64,000 nt of DNA, taken from the NCBI RefSeq assembly GCF_013408415.1, contig NZ_JACCAA010000001.1, positions 1,488,001-1,552,000 on the forward strand, written 5' to 3'. Made by a program: the position numbers and the translations under genes. Positions 16,378 to 25,231 of this stretch are shown here, in pieces. Each line of letters begins with the position of its first letter. The stretch's first letter is position 1. The notes beneath the pieces were generated by a model. That model saw only the letters and a program-made list of their open reading frames with translations. It was not told the DNA's origin and did not search any database. Source of the DNA: Nocardioides daedukensis (GTDB lineage: Bacteria; Actinomycetota; Actinomycetes; Propionibacteriales; Nocardioidaceae).

Positions 16378-18557
16378 TCGATTCCTGCCTTGGCCAGCGA
16401 CTTCTCGAAGAAGGGAGCCAGCGTCTCGACATAGGTCTTGGTGATGTGCGATCCCTGACGGTAGACCAGAGCGTTGCCGATCACCGCAGCGCACCGCTCG
16501 GTCGGGCAGATCTGTTTCGTCATGTCGATCACGTAGTAGGGCCCGGTCGGGTCGGTCACGGTGCGCCCCGGGGAGATGTCGGTTGCCCCGACCTCCTTCG
16601 CGGCGGCCAGCTGCGACCGAATTCCGCTCATCTTGATCCCGCGCTCACGGTCGAAGGAGCACTTGGTCAGCTTCTTCGGGTTCTCCGCGACGCATTCATA
16701 GACCTTGCCCACACCGGCCGGATAGGGGTTGTCACCCATCGCGACGACCTTCACGCCGGCATCCGCGAGCCGCTTCCAGTAGTCGACCAGGCCGTCGACG
16801 CCTGCCTCGGGAGTGGCCTTCTGCTCGTCGTTGAAGGCACTGCCGCGGAAGTTCGAGGTGAACACCACGTCGGGCTTCTCGTCCCCGGTCAACCGGTCGA
16901 TGACGTCCTTGCCCCAGGTGTGGCAGTTGTCGTAGGGCTTGCCGTCCAGCGAGATCTTGCGCGAGGAGAACGTGCACGCCGACATCGTGTAGGTCTTGAC
17001 CTGCCAGTCGTGGGTCTCGGCCAGGACCTGGAAGGCAGGAGTCCACTGGCCGGCCTTGGAGTCGCCCACGATCGCGATCGTGGTCTCGGCATCGTCCGGT
17101 CCATAGGTGCAGGTCCGGACCTCGGTCTGGTCCTCGAGCACCTGGCAGTCCTCGGCATAGAGGTCGGGGACGTCCTCGGTGGCCAGCAACGGGTCCGGCG
17201 AGATCGCGCCGTCCACCACGTCGACGGGCGCTCCCGGCGGCGGGGCGTCGGGGTCAGGGGTCGCGGAGGGCGACGGCGAGGCTTCGTCCTTCGGGGTCGC
17301 GCTGGCGTTGTTCAGCACGGCCGCGCCCTTCACGTCGGCCGCACCCGAGGTGGTGGCCTGGTGGAAGCCGACGATCAGGAGCAGTCCGGCGATGACACCG
17401 GCCATCGTCACGCTCAGGCCGATCAGGCCTGCGGCGCGCAGGTTCTTCTTGACGAAGGTCGAGTAGCGGATCGGGTTCTCCACCAGGTGATAGGTCAGCC
17501 AGGCGGGAACGATCGAGAGGACCACGATGATCAGCCCGGTCGTCACCGAGATGCTGCCGCGGTGCTCGCGCGCGACGATCAGCATCGGCCAGTGCCACAG
17601 GTAGAGCGAGTAGGTCAGCGCTCCGAAGAACATCATCACCCGGTTGCCCAGGATCCGGATCGGTCCGGCCCTGCCGGCCGCGACTCCGCCAGCGATCAGC
17701 ATGCCCGCGCCCACCGTCGGCAGCAGCGCGTTGTAGCTCGGCCAGGTGATCTCGGCGGTGAAGAACCGCCCGGCGAGCAGGATCATCACCAGCCCGACCC
17801 ACGCCATCGAGGCGCCCAGCCACTGCGGCATCCGATCCAACCGGGTGGCCGCGATCGCTACCAGCGCACCGATGGCGAACTCGAACATCCGGGTGAACGT
17901 GTCGAAGTAGGCGAACTCGGGGTTGGCGGTGGCTTGGTGCAGTGCCCAGCCGAACGACGGGAGCGCGACCAGGAGGAGTCCGACCAGCATCCCGATCCGG
18001 GCTCGGACACCGAACTTCGTCGCGATCAGCACCGCGAGCAGCAGCACGATCGGCCAGACGAAATAGTATTGCTCCTCGACCGAGAGCGACCAGTAGTGCT
18101 GCACCGGGGAGGGAGTGACGTCCTCGGCGAGGTAGTCGACCGAGCGCTCGGCGAGTCGCCAGTTCACGAAGTAGAGCGACGAGGCGAAGATGTCGCCGCC
18201 GATCGTCTCCCACCGGATCTTCGGCACCCACAGCCACACCGCCACCGCAGTGCCGATCAGCACCACCGCGGACGCCGGCAGCAACCGCTTGGCACGCCGG
18301 GCATAGAACCCGATCAGGCCAATGCTGCCGGTACGGCGTACCTCTGAGATCAATCCGGCGGTGATCACGAAGCCGGAGATCACGAAGAAGACATCCACCC
18401 CGACGAATCCGCCGGGGAAGAGCATCAAGCCTGCGTGGTAGGGCAGCACCAGGAAGGTGGCGACTGCGCGGAGTCCCTCGATGTCACGGCGGATCTTCCC
18501 CTGCCGTGCGATCTGGGTTTCTTCAATTTCCTCGGCGGCGGTAGCTGCCATGGACAT
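16374..18557 (-). CDS. Acyltransferase-3 / SGNH two-domain O-acyltransferase
   Basis: A 727-residue OafA/YrhL-like membrane protein expected to O-acetylate a surface glycan. Residues about 20-400 form the acyltransferase-3 domain with about ten helices; the catalytic His lies in VLPYHAGLMLFPGGFVGVDV and the RRAKRLLPA motif follows. After a Pro/Asp/Ala-rich linker comes an extracytoplasmic SGNH domain with IVGDSKAGQW (nucleophile Ser) and, near the end, RQGSHITKTYVETLAPF (catalytic His). ATG 18557 overlaps the upstream stop by 1 nt (TGATG), with AGAGG upstream. Both catalytic domains appear intact. It is positioned to decorate the glycopolymer made by the flanking glycosyltransferases. Confidence 0.93.
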   Translation of the reverse strand: MSMAATAAEEIEETQIARQGKIRRDIEGLRAVATFLVLPYHAGLMLFPGGFVGVDVFFVISGFVITAGLISEVRRTGSIGLIGFYARRAKRLLPASAVVLIGTAVAVWLWVPKIRWETIGGDIFASSLYFVNWRLAERSVDYLAEDVTPSPVQHYWSLSVEEQYYFVWPIVLLLAVLIATKFGVRARIGMLVGLLLVALPSFGWALHQATANPEFAYFDTFTRMFEFAIGALVAIAATRLDRMPQWLGASMAWVGLVMILLAGRFFTAEITWPSYNALLPTVGAGMLIAGGVAAGRAGPIRILGNRVMMFFGALTYSLYLWHWPMLIVAREHRGSISVTTGLIIVVLSIVPAWLTYHLVENPIRYSTFVKKNLRAAGLIGLSVTMAGVIAGLLLIVGFHQATTSGAADVKGAAVLNNASATPKDEASPSPSATPDPDAPPPGAPVDVVDGAISPDPLLATEDVPDLYAEDCQVLEDQTEVRTCTYGPDDAETTIAIVGDSKAGQWTPAFQVLAETHDWQVKTYTMSACTFSSRKISLDGKPYDNCHTWGKDVIDRLTGDEKPDVVFTSNFRGSAFNDEQKATPEAGVDGLVDYWKRLADAGVKVVAMGDNPYPAGVGKVYECVAENPKKLTKCSFDRERGIKMSGIRSQLAAAKEVGATDISPGRTVTDPTGPYYVIDMTKQICPTERCAAVIGNALVYRQGSHITKTYVETLAPFFEKSLAKAGIE

Positions 18558-20308
18558 CAGGCCTCTGCGTGTGGGTATGGATTTCCGTAGAAGAGGAGCC
18601 GCGATGAACGTGCCATCAGCTGCTTCTCGGTGATCGGCCAGGTGTGACTGCCCGGGTCGACGCGACGCACCGACACAAAATTGAAACGGTCTGCGGAGTA
18701 GGTCTTCATGCCTCGAGCCTTGACCTTCTCCAGGAACGTGGTGTCGACGCGGCGCGGCAGGTCCTCGAACCTGACCTCACGGGCCAGGTCGCGCGACGTC
18801 AGCAGCGTGCCGCCCTGCACCAGGTCGACGAAGCGGTGCTCGGCGTGCTCGAACCGCAACAGGGTGGCGTCACTGGACTCCAGGTGGACGTAGTGCGCCC
18901 ACTTTCCGGTGACGTCGGCTCCCGAGTAGTCCAGTGCCCGGACCAGGTCGGTGAGGTAGTGCTGGCCGTAGAAGTTGTCGTCGTCGACCTTGGCGACCAG
19001 GTCCCCGTCGGCGGCGTCGACACCCAGGTTCATCAGCGCGCCCAGGTTCAGCGACGAGTCGGCGTACTGGACGACCACGTCCTCGACGCCCTTCTCGGCG
19101 GCGCGGGCGACCAGGTCGGCCGGCGCCTCGAAGCCGTGGGTGACCAGCACCAGCTGGACCGGGCCGTGGCTCTGGCGGGCCATCGTGTCGATGACGTGGT
19201 CGAGCTGCTCGGGGCGCATCGTGGGCACCACGCAGCTGACCGACTTCACCGCGCCACGTGAGCCGGCCTCCGGCGACTGCGGAGCGGCCAGGCCGACCGA
19301 GCGCAGCACGGAGTCGACGCGGTGCGTGTAGAGGTGCTCGTCGAAGACCCGCCGGTGGGCGCGCAGGGCCTGACGGTCGCGATACTCGTCCTGGCCCAGC
19401 AGTACGTCGAGCGCGGCCCGGGCCTCCTCCTCGTTGGAGACGACCTCGATGTCGTCACCGAAGAACGGCTTGATGCTGGCCGCGGGGGCACTGAGCACGG
19501 CGGTCTGGCAGGCGGAGAGCTCGAAGAGTCGGCGCGAGCCCATCGAGGGCGAGCCGGTCACCGAGTTCACGTTCAGGAAGACCTTGTACGCCGTGTAGGC
19601 GCTGAGCATCTTCTCGTAGGGAAGCGAGCCGACCACGTGCTTCTTGTAGGGCTTGGGGAAGCGGTAGCGCTTGTCGCCCTTCTGCATCCGCGACCAGATG
19701 TGCAGGTCGCGCTCGAGCGCCGGCTTGAGCAGGTATTCCATCTGCTCGCGCCGCTCGGGGTGCTTCTCGGCGAACCAGGTGCCGGCGAAGGCGACCTCGT
19801 GCATCGGGCCCTTCATCCGGCGTACCGGGTTGTGCAGTCGCGGTTGGGCCGCGAACGGGAGCAGCGCGACGCGGTCGTGGCCGAGGTCCTGGTGATAGAC
19901 CGGGATCCGGTCGGCGTCGACGGTGAAGACCTGGTCGAAGAGCTTCGCGGTCTCGATGAACACGTCGTAGTTGGGCGGGTCCTCCTTGTTCCAGAAGACC
20001 GTCGGGATGCCTTCTGCCCGGCACCACTCGACCAGGGCGCGCAGCTCGGCCGAGGGGCGCTTCTCCTTGGTCATGTGCAGGCGCCAGGCGCCGTTGTTGC
20101 CGTTCCAGGCGGACTCGACGAAGAGCATCGCGGGGCGTCGCGCGCCCAGCACGGTGCGCCAGTTCTCCGGGCCGAAGGTGATCTGCTGCCACTCGTAGCG
20201 CAACGCCATCTCCGAGAACGGATCGAGGATCACCGCCACCTCGAGCGAGCGGGTCGGCGCGGGCTCCGGCACTGGATAGGCGGGGGGCCTGGGTCGACGC
20301 AACCTCAA
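18557..20308 (-). CDS. Two-domain glycosyltransferase, CgeB-like N-domain plus GT2
   Basis: A 583-residue protein. Residues about 20-330 resemble CgeB/DUF3880-type GT-B glycosyltransferases: FVESAWNGNNGAWRL, WNKEDPPNYDVF, VAFAGTWFAEKHPERREQM and GSRRLFELSACQTAVLS. Residues about 350-583 are a GT2 domain with CVVPTMRPEQLDHVIDTMA, the metal site VAKVDDDNFYGQHYLTDLV, GKWAHYVHLES and SADRFNFVSVRRVDPGSHTW. The GT2 half is a close paralogue of that in the gene at 14662-16377. Translation most likely begins at a TTG (20308) preceded by AGGAG. It is the first gene leftward of the divergent promoter and may make two sequential linkages. Confidence 0.85.
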   Translation of the reverse strand: MRLRRPRPPAYPVPEPAPTRSLEVAVILDPFSEMALRYEWQQITFGPENWRTVLGARRPAMLFVESAWNGNNGAWRLHMTKEKRPSAELRALVEWCRAEGIPTVFWNKEDPPNYDVFIETAKLFDQVFTVDADRIPVYHQDLGHDRVALLPFAAQPRLHNPVRRMKGPMHEVAFAGTWFAEKHPERREQMEYLLKPALERDLHIWSRMQKGDKRYRFPKPYKKHVVGSLPYEKMLSAYTAYKVFLNVNSVTGSPSMGSRRLFELSACQTAVLSAPAASIKPFFGDDIEVVSNEEEARAALDVLLGQDEYRDRQALRAHRRVFDEHLYTHRVDSVLRSVGLAAPQSPEAGSRGAVKSVSCVVPTMRPEQLDHVIDTMARQSHGPVQLVLVTHGFEAPADLVARAAEKGVEDVVVQYADSSLNLGALMNLGVDAADGDLVAKVDDDNFYGQHYLTDLVRALDYSGADVTGKWAHYVHLESSDATLLRFEHAEHRFVDLVQGGTLLTSRDLAREVRFEDLPRRVDTTFLEKVKARGMKTYSADRFNFVSVRRVDPGSHTWPITEKQLMARSSRLLFYGNPYPHAEA

Positions 20309-20388
20309 GGGGGGACTCCTGGTCTCGACGGTGGTGCAGTGGCGGTGCTCAGAGGCACGTCACGGAGTGATTCGTCCGCTGCGCCTCG

Positions 20389-20401
20389 CGGTAAGTTACC
20401 G
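20389..20401. promoter_or_regulatory. Perfect 13-bp palindrome in the divergent promoter region
   Basis: The 160-bp gap 20309-20468 separates the leftward CgeB/GT2 gene from the rightward GT4 gene and must hold both promoters. It contains CGGTAAGTTACCG, a perfect inverted repeat (6-bp arms, 1-bp spacer), immediately followed by TATTTGACGG, which includes a TTGACG that could be a rightward -35 box. A palindrome of this type is a plausible repressor or activator site controlling both arms of the locus. No regulator gene is nearby to assign to it. Confidence 0.5.
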
Positions 20402-20468
20402 TATTTGACGGTCCGGGACAGAAGCGGCGACGGTCAGGACCGGTCCCCAGGAGAGGAAGGAACGCCGC

Positions 20469-22076
20469 ATGCCCCGCTCGCACGACCTGTTCGTGAAGGC
20501 CCGCAATGTGCCCGTTGCCGCCTCCGTCGTATGGCGTCATCTGGCCCGTGGACGCGGTCACGCAGCGACCATCGGCGCCCGCGCCGTCCCCCGGTTGGCG
20601 CCGGTCGCAGACAAGCTCGCCGCAGGGCAGTCGCCGTACGTCGTGTCGGCGAGCGCAGCACTGGCCGCCGGCGACCTGGGCGAGGCCCGTGAGCGTGCCG
20701 CGAAGGCTGGCTGGCGTGGTCGCCGGCTGCGCGGATTCATCGAGGGCGAGATCGCGCTGCTCTCCCCCAGCGGCCGAGCCCGGAGCGCTCCCAGCTCGGT
20801 CACCGAGCTCGGTGATGGGCCGGTCCTGCACCTGGTCACCAACTCGTTGCCGCACATCGTCGCCGGCTACACCACCCGCACCCAGGGCATCCTGGCCGGG
20901 CAGCGACAGGCCGGCCTCGACTCCCACGTCGTCACCCGGATAGGTTTCCCGGTCACCAAGGGCAACCTGGCCGCCGAGCCGGTCGACGTCGTCGACGGCG
21001 TGCCCTACCACCGACTCCTGGCCCCGCTGGCCGTGCGCAACGACCGGGCCCTGGCCCGGGACGTCGCCGAGACCGCCCGGTTGGTCGAGCAGCTGCGTCC
21101 CCGGGTGCTGCACGCGCACAGCAACCACCTCAACGGGCAGGTCGCGCTCGCCCTGCGCGATCGTTTCGGCATCCCGGTCGTCTACGAGGTGCGCGGCTTC
21201 CTGGAGGAGACGCGCAGCTCTCGCGAGGGCCAGAGCGAGACCTCCGAGGTGCACACGCTGACCCGTGCGGCCGAGACCTGGTGCATGGAACAGGCCGACG
21301 CAGTGGTGACGATCAGCGCGATCATGAGGGACGCGATCATCGCCCGCGGGATCGACGCCGAGAAGGTGCACATCGTCCCGAACGGGGTCGGACGGCAGTT
21401 CGTCGAGGCAGAAGCGGTCTTCCCCGCCCACGACGGCGGCCCGGGCGACAAGGTCACCGTCGGAGCCGTCGGCACGCTGAACTCCTACGAGGGCCTTGAC
21501 GTCTTGATCGAGGCGATCGCCCAGGCGCCCGGCACCAGGCTCCTCCTGGTCGGGGACGGTCCTGCCCGCGGCGAGCTCGAGGCCCTGGCACGCGCACTGG
21601 GCATCGACGCCGAGTTCACCGGGCGAGTGGCGCCGGAGCAGGTGGTGGCCCAGCACCAGCGCATCGACATCTATGCCACGCCGCGCCGCGACCTGCCGGT
21701 GACCCGGCTCGTGCCGCCGATCAAGCCGGTCGAGGCGATGGCGCTGGGCCGCCCGGTTGTCGCGAGCGACCTGCCTCCGTTGCGCGAGATCGTGGGCGAC
21801 GACCGCGGCCTCCTGGTCCCGGCCGACGACCCCACCGCACTGGCAGCGGTCATCCGCGAGCTCGCTGCCGACCCCGCCACCCGCCGTACGCTGGGTGAGG
21901 CAGGTCGCGCCGAAGTCATCGCGCGCCGCACGTGGTCGGGCGCCGCAGCGACGTACGCTCGGATCTACGCTTCCGTGATCGGCGTCTCCCCAGACGCGTC
22001 CGGAGTTGCCTCAACCGGCCCCACCCCCCACGATTCATCCAGCAGAAGTCCACAGTCTGAGGAGAACCCCACGTGA
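20469..22076 (+). CDS. GT4-family glycosyltransferase with N-terminal helical extension
   Basis: A 535-residue protein. Residues about 1-110 are a basic, Ala-rich helical region (SASAALAAGDLGEARERAAK is TPR-like). Residues about 118-500 are a GT4 glycosyltransferase: LVTNSLPHIVAGYTTRTQGI, VYEVRGFLEETRSS, VHIVPNGVGRQF, GTLNSYEGLDVLIEAIAQ and PIKPVEAMALGRPVVASDLP. These signature segments match those of the minus-strand gene at 12476-14659, so the two are paralogues. The ATG is preceded by GAGGAAGG about 8 nt upstream. The C-terminal 25 residues are Ser/Pro-rich. It is the first gene rightward of the divergent promoter; its stop overlaps the dehydrogenase start as GTGA. Confidence 0.9.
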   Translation: MPRSHDLFVKARNVPVAASVVWRHLARGRGHAATIGARAVPRLAPVADKLAAGQSPYVVSASAALAAGDLGEARERAAKAGWRGRRLRGFIEGEIALLSPSGRARSAPSSVTELGDGPVLHLVTNSLPHIVAGYTTRTQGILAGQRQAGLDSHVVTRIGFPVTKGNLAAEPVDVVDGVPYHRLLAPLAVRNDRALARDVAETARLVEQLRPRVLHAHSNHLNGQVALALRDRFGIPVVYEVRGFLEETRSSREGQSETSEVHTLTRAAETWCMEQADAVVTISAIMRDAIIARGIDAEKVHIVPNGVGRQFVEAEAVFPAHDGGPGDKVTVGAVGTLNSYEGLDVLIEAIAQAPGTRLLLVGDGPARGELEALARALGIDAEFTGRVAPEQVVAQHQRIDIYATPRRDLPVTRLVPPIKPVEAMALGRPVVASDLPPLREIVGDDRGLLVPADDPTALAAVIRELAADPATRRTLGEAGRAEVIARRTWSGAAATYARIYASVIGVSPDASGVASTGPTPHDSSSRSPQSEENPT

Positions 22077-23350
22077 GCACCACCCCGGAGAACGCCGCCG
22101 TCGACCTCGTCGTCCTGGGTCAGGGCTACGTCGGCCTCCCGCTGGCCCAGGCTGCCACCGCGGCGGGCCTCACGGTCGTCGGCTTCGACGTCAACCAGAA
22201 GGCCGTGGACGGCCTCAACGCCGGCCGCTCCCACGTGGACGACCTCAGCGACGACGACGTCGCCGAGATGGTCGCCAAGGGTTATCGCGCCACCACGGAC
22301 TCGGCTGTCTTCGCCGACTCCGCCGTGGCGATCATCTGCGTGCCGACCCCGCTCAGCGAGGACGGCGGACCCGACATGGGCCCGGTCACCGCTGCGTCGA
22401 GGAGCCTCGCCGAGCACGTGCACAAGGGACAGCTGATCGTCCTCGAGTCGACCACCTACCCGGGCACCACCGACGAGCTGCTCCGCCCCATCCTCGAGGA
22501 GTCCGGGCTGACGGCAGGCGTCGACTTCCACCTCGCCTTCTCCCCCGAGCGCATCGACCCGGGCAACCCGACGTACGGGCTGGTCAACACCCCCAAGGTC
22601 GTCGGTGGCCTCACCCCGGAGAGCACGAAGGCCGCCTCCGACTTCTACGGCCGCTTCGTCGAGACCGTGGTCGAGGCCAAGGGCACCCGCGAGGCCGAGA
22701 CCGCCAAGCTGCTCGAGAACACCTACCGCCACATCAACATCGCGCTGGTCAACGAGATGGCGCGGTTCTGCCACGAGCTCGACATCGACCTGTGGGACGT
22801 GATCCGGGCGGCCTCGACGAAGCCGTTCGGCTTCCAGGCCTTCTACCCCGGCCCCGGCGTGGGTGGGCACTGCATCCCGATCGACCCGAACTACCTCTCG
22901 CACAACGTGCGCACCAAGCTCGGCTACCCGTTCCGCTTCGTGGAGCTCGCCCAGGAGATCAACTCCACGATGCCGACCTATGTCGCGCACCGGGCGCAGA
23001 ACCTGCTCAACGACGCCGGCAAGGCGATCAACGGCTCCCGGGTGCTCATCCTCGGTGTCACCTACAAGCCGAACATCGCCGACCAGCGTGAGTCGCCGGC
23101 GGTGCCCCTGGCCCAGGCGCTCGGCCAGCTCGGCGCGATCATCACCTATCACGACCCGCGCGTGGAGAACTGGAACGCCGGCGTGGAGACCACCAGGGTC
23201 ACCGACCTCGACTCCGGCATCGCCGAGGCCGACCTGGTCATGCTGGTCCAGAACCACACCGAGTACGACGCACCGGCGCTCGCCGAGAAGTCCACGATCT
23301 TCTTCGACACCCGTGGTGTGACCACCGGCCCGGGGGCGAATCGCCTGTGA
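22073..23350 (+). CDS. UDP-N-acetylhexosamine 6-dehydrogenase (WecC/WbpO-like)
   Basis: A 425-residue NAD-dependent nucleotide-sugar dehydrogenase that oxidises C6 of a UDP-sugar to the uronic acid in two steps. The NAD loop is GQGYVGLPLA at residues 16-25; the catalytic Cys is C267 in GVGGHCIPID, and LENTYRHINIALVNE carries the helical core. The GGHCIPIDP context and YRHINIALVNE fit the UDP-ManNAc/UDP-GalNAc/UDP-GlcNAc dehydrogenase branch (WecC, WbpA/WbpO, TuaD-related) rather than the UDP-glucose branch, which is represented by the gene at 29386-30693. Start GTG 22073 overlaps the preceding stop. It implies an aminouronic acid in the exported polymer. Confidence 0.9.
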   Translation: MSTTPENAAVDLVVLGQGYVGLPLAQAATAAGLTVVGFDVNQKAVDGLNAGRSHVDDLSDDDVAEMVAKGYRATTDSAVFADSAVAIICVPTPLSEDGGPDMGPVTAASRSLAEHVHKGQLIVLESTTYPGTTDELLRPILEESGLTAGVDFHLAFSPERIDPGNPTYGLVNTPKVVGGLTPESTKAASDFYGRFVETVVEAKGTREAETAKLLENTYRHINIALVNEMARFCHELDIDLWDVIRAASTKPFGFQAFYPGPGVGGHCIPIDPNYLSHNVRTKLGYPFRFVELAQEINSTMPTYVAHRAQNLLNDAGKAINGSRVLILGVTYKPNIADQRESPAVPLAQALGQLGAIITYHDPRVENWNAGVETTRVTDLDSGIAEADLVMLVQNHTEYDAPALAEKSTIFFDTRGVTTGPGANRL

Positions 23351-24249
23351 GTGTGACCGCCTCCGACGCCACGTCGGGGTCGGCAGCCAACTCAATGACC
23401 TCCGAGGAGTTGGCCGCCCTCGCCCGCGAGTATGACCTGACCGCGGTCGGCGTACGGCCGCCGCTGAAGGACTACATCCGCACCCTGTGGGAGCGGCGCC
23501 ACTTCGCGGTCAAGCTCGCCTCCTCGAAGTCCTACGCACGCAACCAGGGCAGCTATCTCGGCCAGGTCTGGGCCGTGCTCAACCCGGTGATGTGGGCGGC
23601 GGTCTACTTCCTGGTCTTCGGCATCATGCTGAACACCAGCCGGGGCGTCGACAACTTCATCGGCTTCCTGGTCACCGGTGTCTTCATCTTCCACTTCATG
23701 TCGGCCTGCATCAGCGCCGGCTCCAAGTCGATCACCAGCAACCAGGGCGTGATCACCTCGTTGCAGTTCCCGCGGGCGCTGCTGCCGATCGCGACCGTGC
23801 TCTCGGAGCTGTTCACGCTCCTGCCGGCGCTGCTGGTGCTGTTGGTGATCGTCCCGTTCACCGGCGAGCCGATCACCGCGACCATGCTGTTGATGCCGCT
23901 GGCCGTCCTGTTCGCCTGGCTCTTCGGCACCGGGATCGCGTTCATCTGCGCCCGGCTCGTCGTGCAGTTCCGCGACATCAAGCAACTGATCCCGTTCGTG
24001 CTCCGCGCCTTGATGTACACCTCGGGCGTCTTCTTCTCGATCGACCACTACGTCGGCACCGGCACTGCTGCCTCGGTGGTCTCCCACCAGCCGATCGCGG
24101 TCTACCTCGAGCTGGTGCGCTGCAGCCTGCTGGAGGAGATGGACGCCTCGATGTCACTGTGGCTGTGGGGCGCCGGCTGGGCGATCGGGGCCGTGATCAT
24201 CGGGTTCATCTACTTCTGGCGGGCGGAGGAGAGCTATGGCCGAGGCTGA
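23347..24249 (+). CDS. wzm: ABC-2 type polysaccharide export permease (Wzm-like)
   Basis: A 300-residue integral membrane permease. A cytoplasmic N-terminus of about 75 residues (with LKDYIRTLWERRHFAVKLAS and a Wzm-typical QGSYLGQVWAVLNPVMWA) precedes about six helices, and SLQFPRALLPIATVLSEL matches the family's conserved loop. It should pair with the ATPase encoded next to export an undecaprenyl-linked glycan such as teichoic or teichuronic acid-like polymer. The GTG start overlaps the dehydrogenase stop (GTGA), and its last 14 nt overlap the ATPase gene, so the three are tightly coupled. Confidence 0.92.
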   Translation: MSVTASDATSGSAANSMTSEELAALAREYDLTAVGVRPPLKDYIRTLWERRHFAVKLASSKSYARNQGSYLGQVWAVLNPVMWAAVYFLVFGIMLNTSRGVDNFIGFLVTGVFIFHFMSACISAGSKSITSNQGVITSLQFPRALLPIATVLSELFTLLPALLVLLVIVPFTGEPITATMLLMPLAVLFAWLFGTGIAFICARLVVQFRDIKQLIPFVLRALMYTSGVFFSIDHYVGTGTAASVVSHQPIAVYLELVRCSLLEEMDASMSLWLWGAGWAIGAVIIGFIYFWRAEESYGRG

Positions 24250-25231
24250 CGACGACTTCACCACCGATGGCGACACACCTGCCACCGACTACGCCGACTC
24301 CGAGGAGGGGGCACCGGCACCCTCGCTGATCGTCGACGACGTACACGTCCACTACAAGACCTATGGCGGCAAGCGGCTGTCCAACACCCAGCAGCGCACC
24401 TGGCGTGCGATGGGCCGCCACGTCGGCGCCGTCGACTCGGTGCACGCCGTCAAGGGGATCTCGTTCGTGGCCCATCATGGCCAGTCGATCGGGATCATCG
24501 GCCACAACGGCTCGGGCAAGTCCACGCTGCTGCGGGCGATCGCCGGCGTGATGCCGACCTCCGGTGGACGGATCTGGGCCGACGGCACCGCCTCCCTGCT
24601 GGGCGTCAACGCCGCCCTGATGAGCGAACTGTCCGGTGAGCGCAACATCGTGCTCGGTGGCCTGGCGCTGGGCCTCAGCCCGCGCCAGGTCGAGGAGCGC
24701 TTCGACGAGGTCGTCGAGTTCGCCAACATCGGTGACTTCCTGCAGCTGCCGATGAAGGCCTACTCCTCGGGGATGGGTTCGCGGCTGCGGTTCGCGATCT
24801 CCTCTGCTGCTCGCCCCGACATCCTGCTCATCGACGAGGCGCTGTCCACCGGTGATGCCGAGTTCCGTGCGCGTTCTCGCGACCGGGTCGACGAGATCCG
24901 GGCCGAGGCCGGCACGGTGATGCTGGTCAGCCACTCGATGTCGACGATCCGGCAGATGTGCGACCGGGCGTTGTGGATCGATCACGGTCGGCTCTACATG
25001 GACGGCACCACCGACGAGGTCCTCGACGCCTATGCGGAGAAGACCGGCAAGCCGACCGCGCGCAACCTGTCCCGGCGCAAGCCGCTCGGGCACAAGCCGA
25101 ACAAGGCCGCCGCTGCCGGGCCCGCCCAGGCGAGTGAGCCCAAGGCTGCTGATCCCAAGGCTGAGCCTGCCAAGGCGACCGGGACCGCACCGGCTGCCGA
25201 CCCGAAGCCCGCCGGGGATGTCACCTCCTGA
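24236..25231 (+). CDS. wzt: ABC transporter ATP-binding protein for polysaccharide export (Wzt/TagH-like)
   Basis: A 331-residue ATPase with Walker A GHNGSGKST at 89-97, the signature sequence degenerated to YSSGMGSRL at 176-184 (as usual in Wzt/TagH/KpsT proteins), Walker B ILLIDEAL at 196-203 and a switch His in LVSHSMSTI. The acidic N-terminus of about 30 residues and the Lys/Ala/Pro-rich C-terminal tail of about 60 residues are low complexity. There is no C-terminal carbohydrate-binding domain of the long Wzt type, so it is closer to TagH/short Wzt. It overlaps the permease gene by 14 nt and is followed by a glycosyltransferase in a TGATG overlap. Confidence 0.93.
   Translation: MAEADDDFTTDGDTPATDYADSEEGAPAPSLIVDDVHVHYKTYGGKRLSNTQQRTWRAMGRHVGAVDSVHAVKGISFVAHHGQSIGIIGHNGSGKSTLLRAIAGVMPTSGGRIWADGTASLLGVNAALMSELSGERNIVLGGLALGLSPRQVEERFDEVVEFANIGDFLQLPMKAYSSGMGSRLRFAISSAARPDILLIDEALSTGDAEFRARSRDRVDEIRAEAGTVMLVSHSMSTIRQMCDRALWIDHGRLYMDGTTDEVLDAYAEKTGKPTARNLSRRKPLGHKPNKAAAAGPAQASEPKAADPKAEPAKATGTAPAADPKPAGDVTS

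Noticed and set aside
16254..18347. 697-codon plus-strand frame antisense to the acyltransferase gene
   Set aside because: It is the complement of an unmistakable acyltransferase-3/SGNH gene, with His/Arg/Asp-rich shadow composition.
24236..25231. Long Wzt with carbohydrate-binding C-domain
   Set aside because: The sequence after the ATPase core is only a Lys/Ala/Pro-rich tail of about 60 residues without beta-sandwich character.
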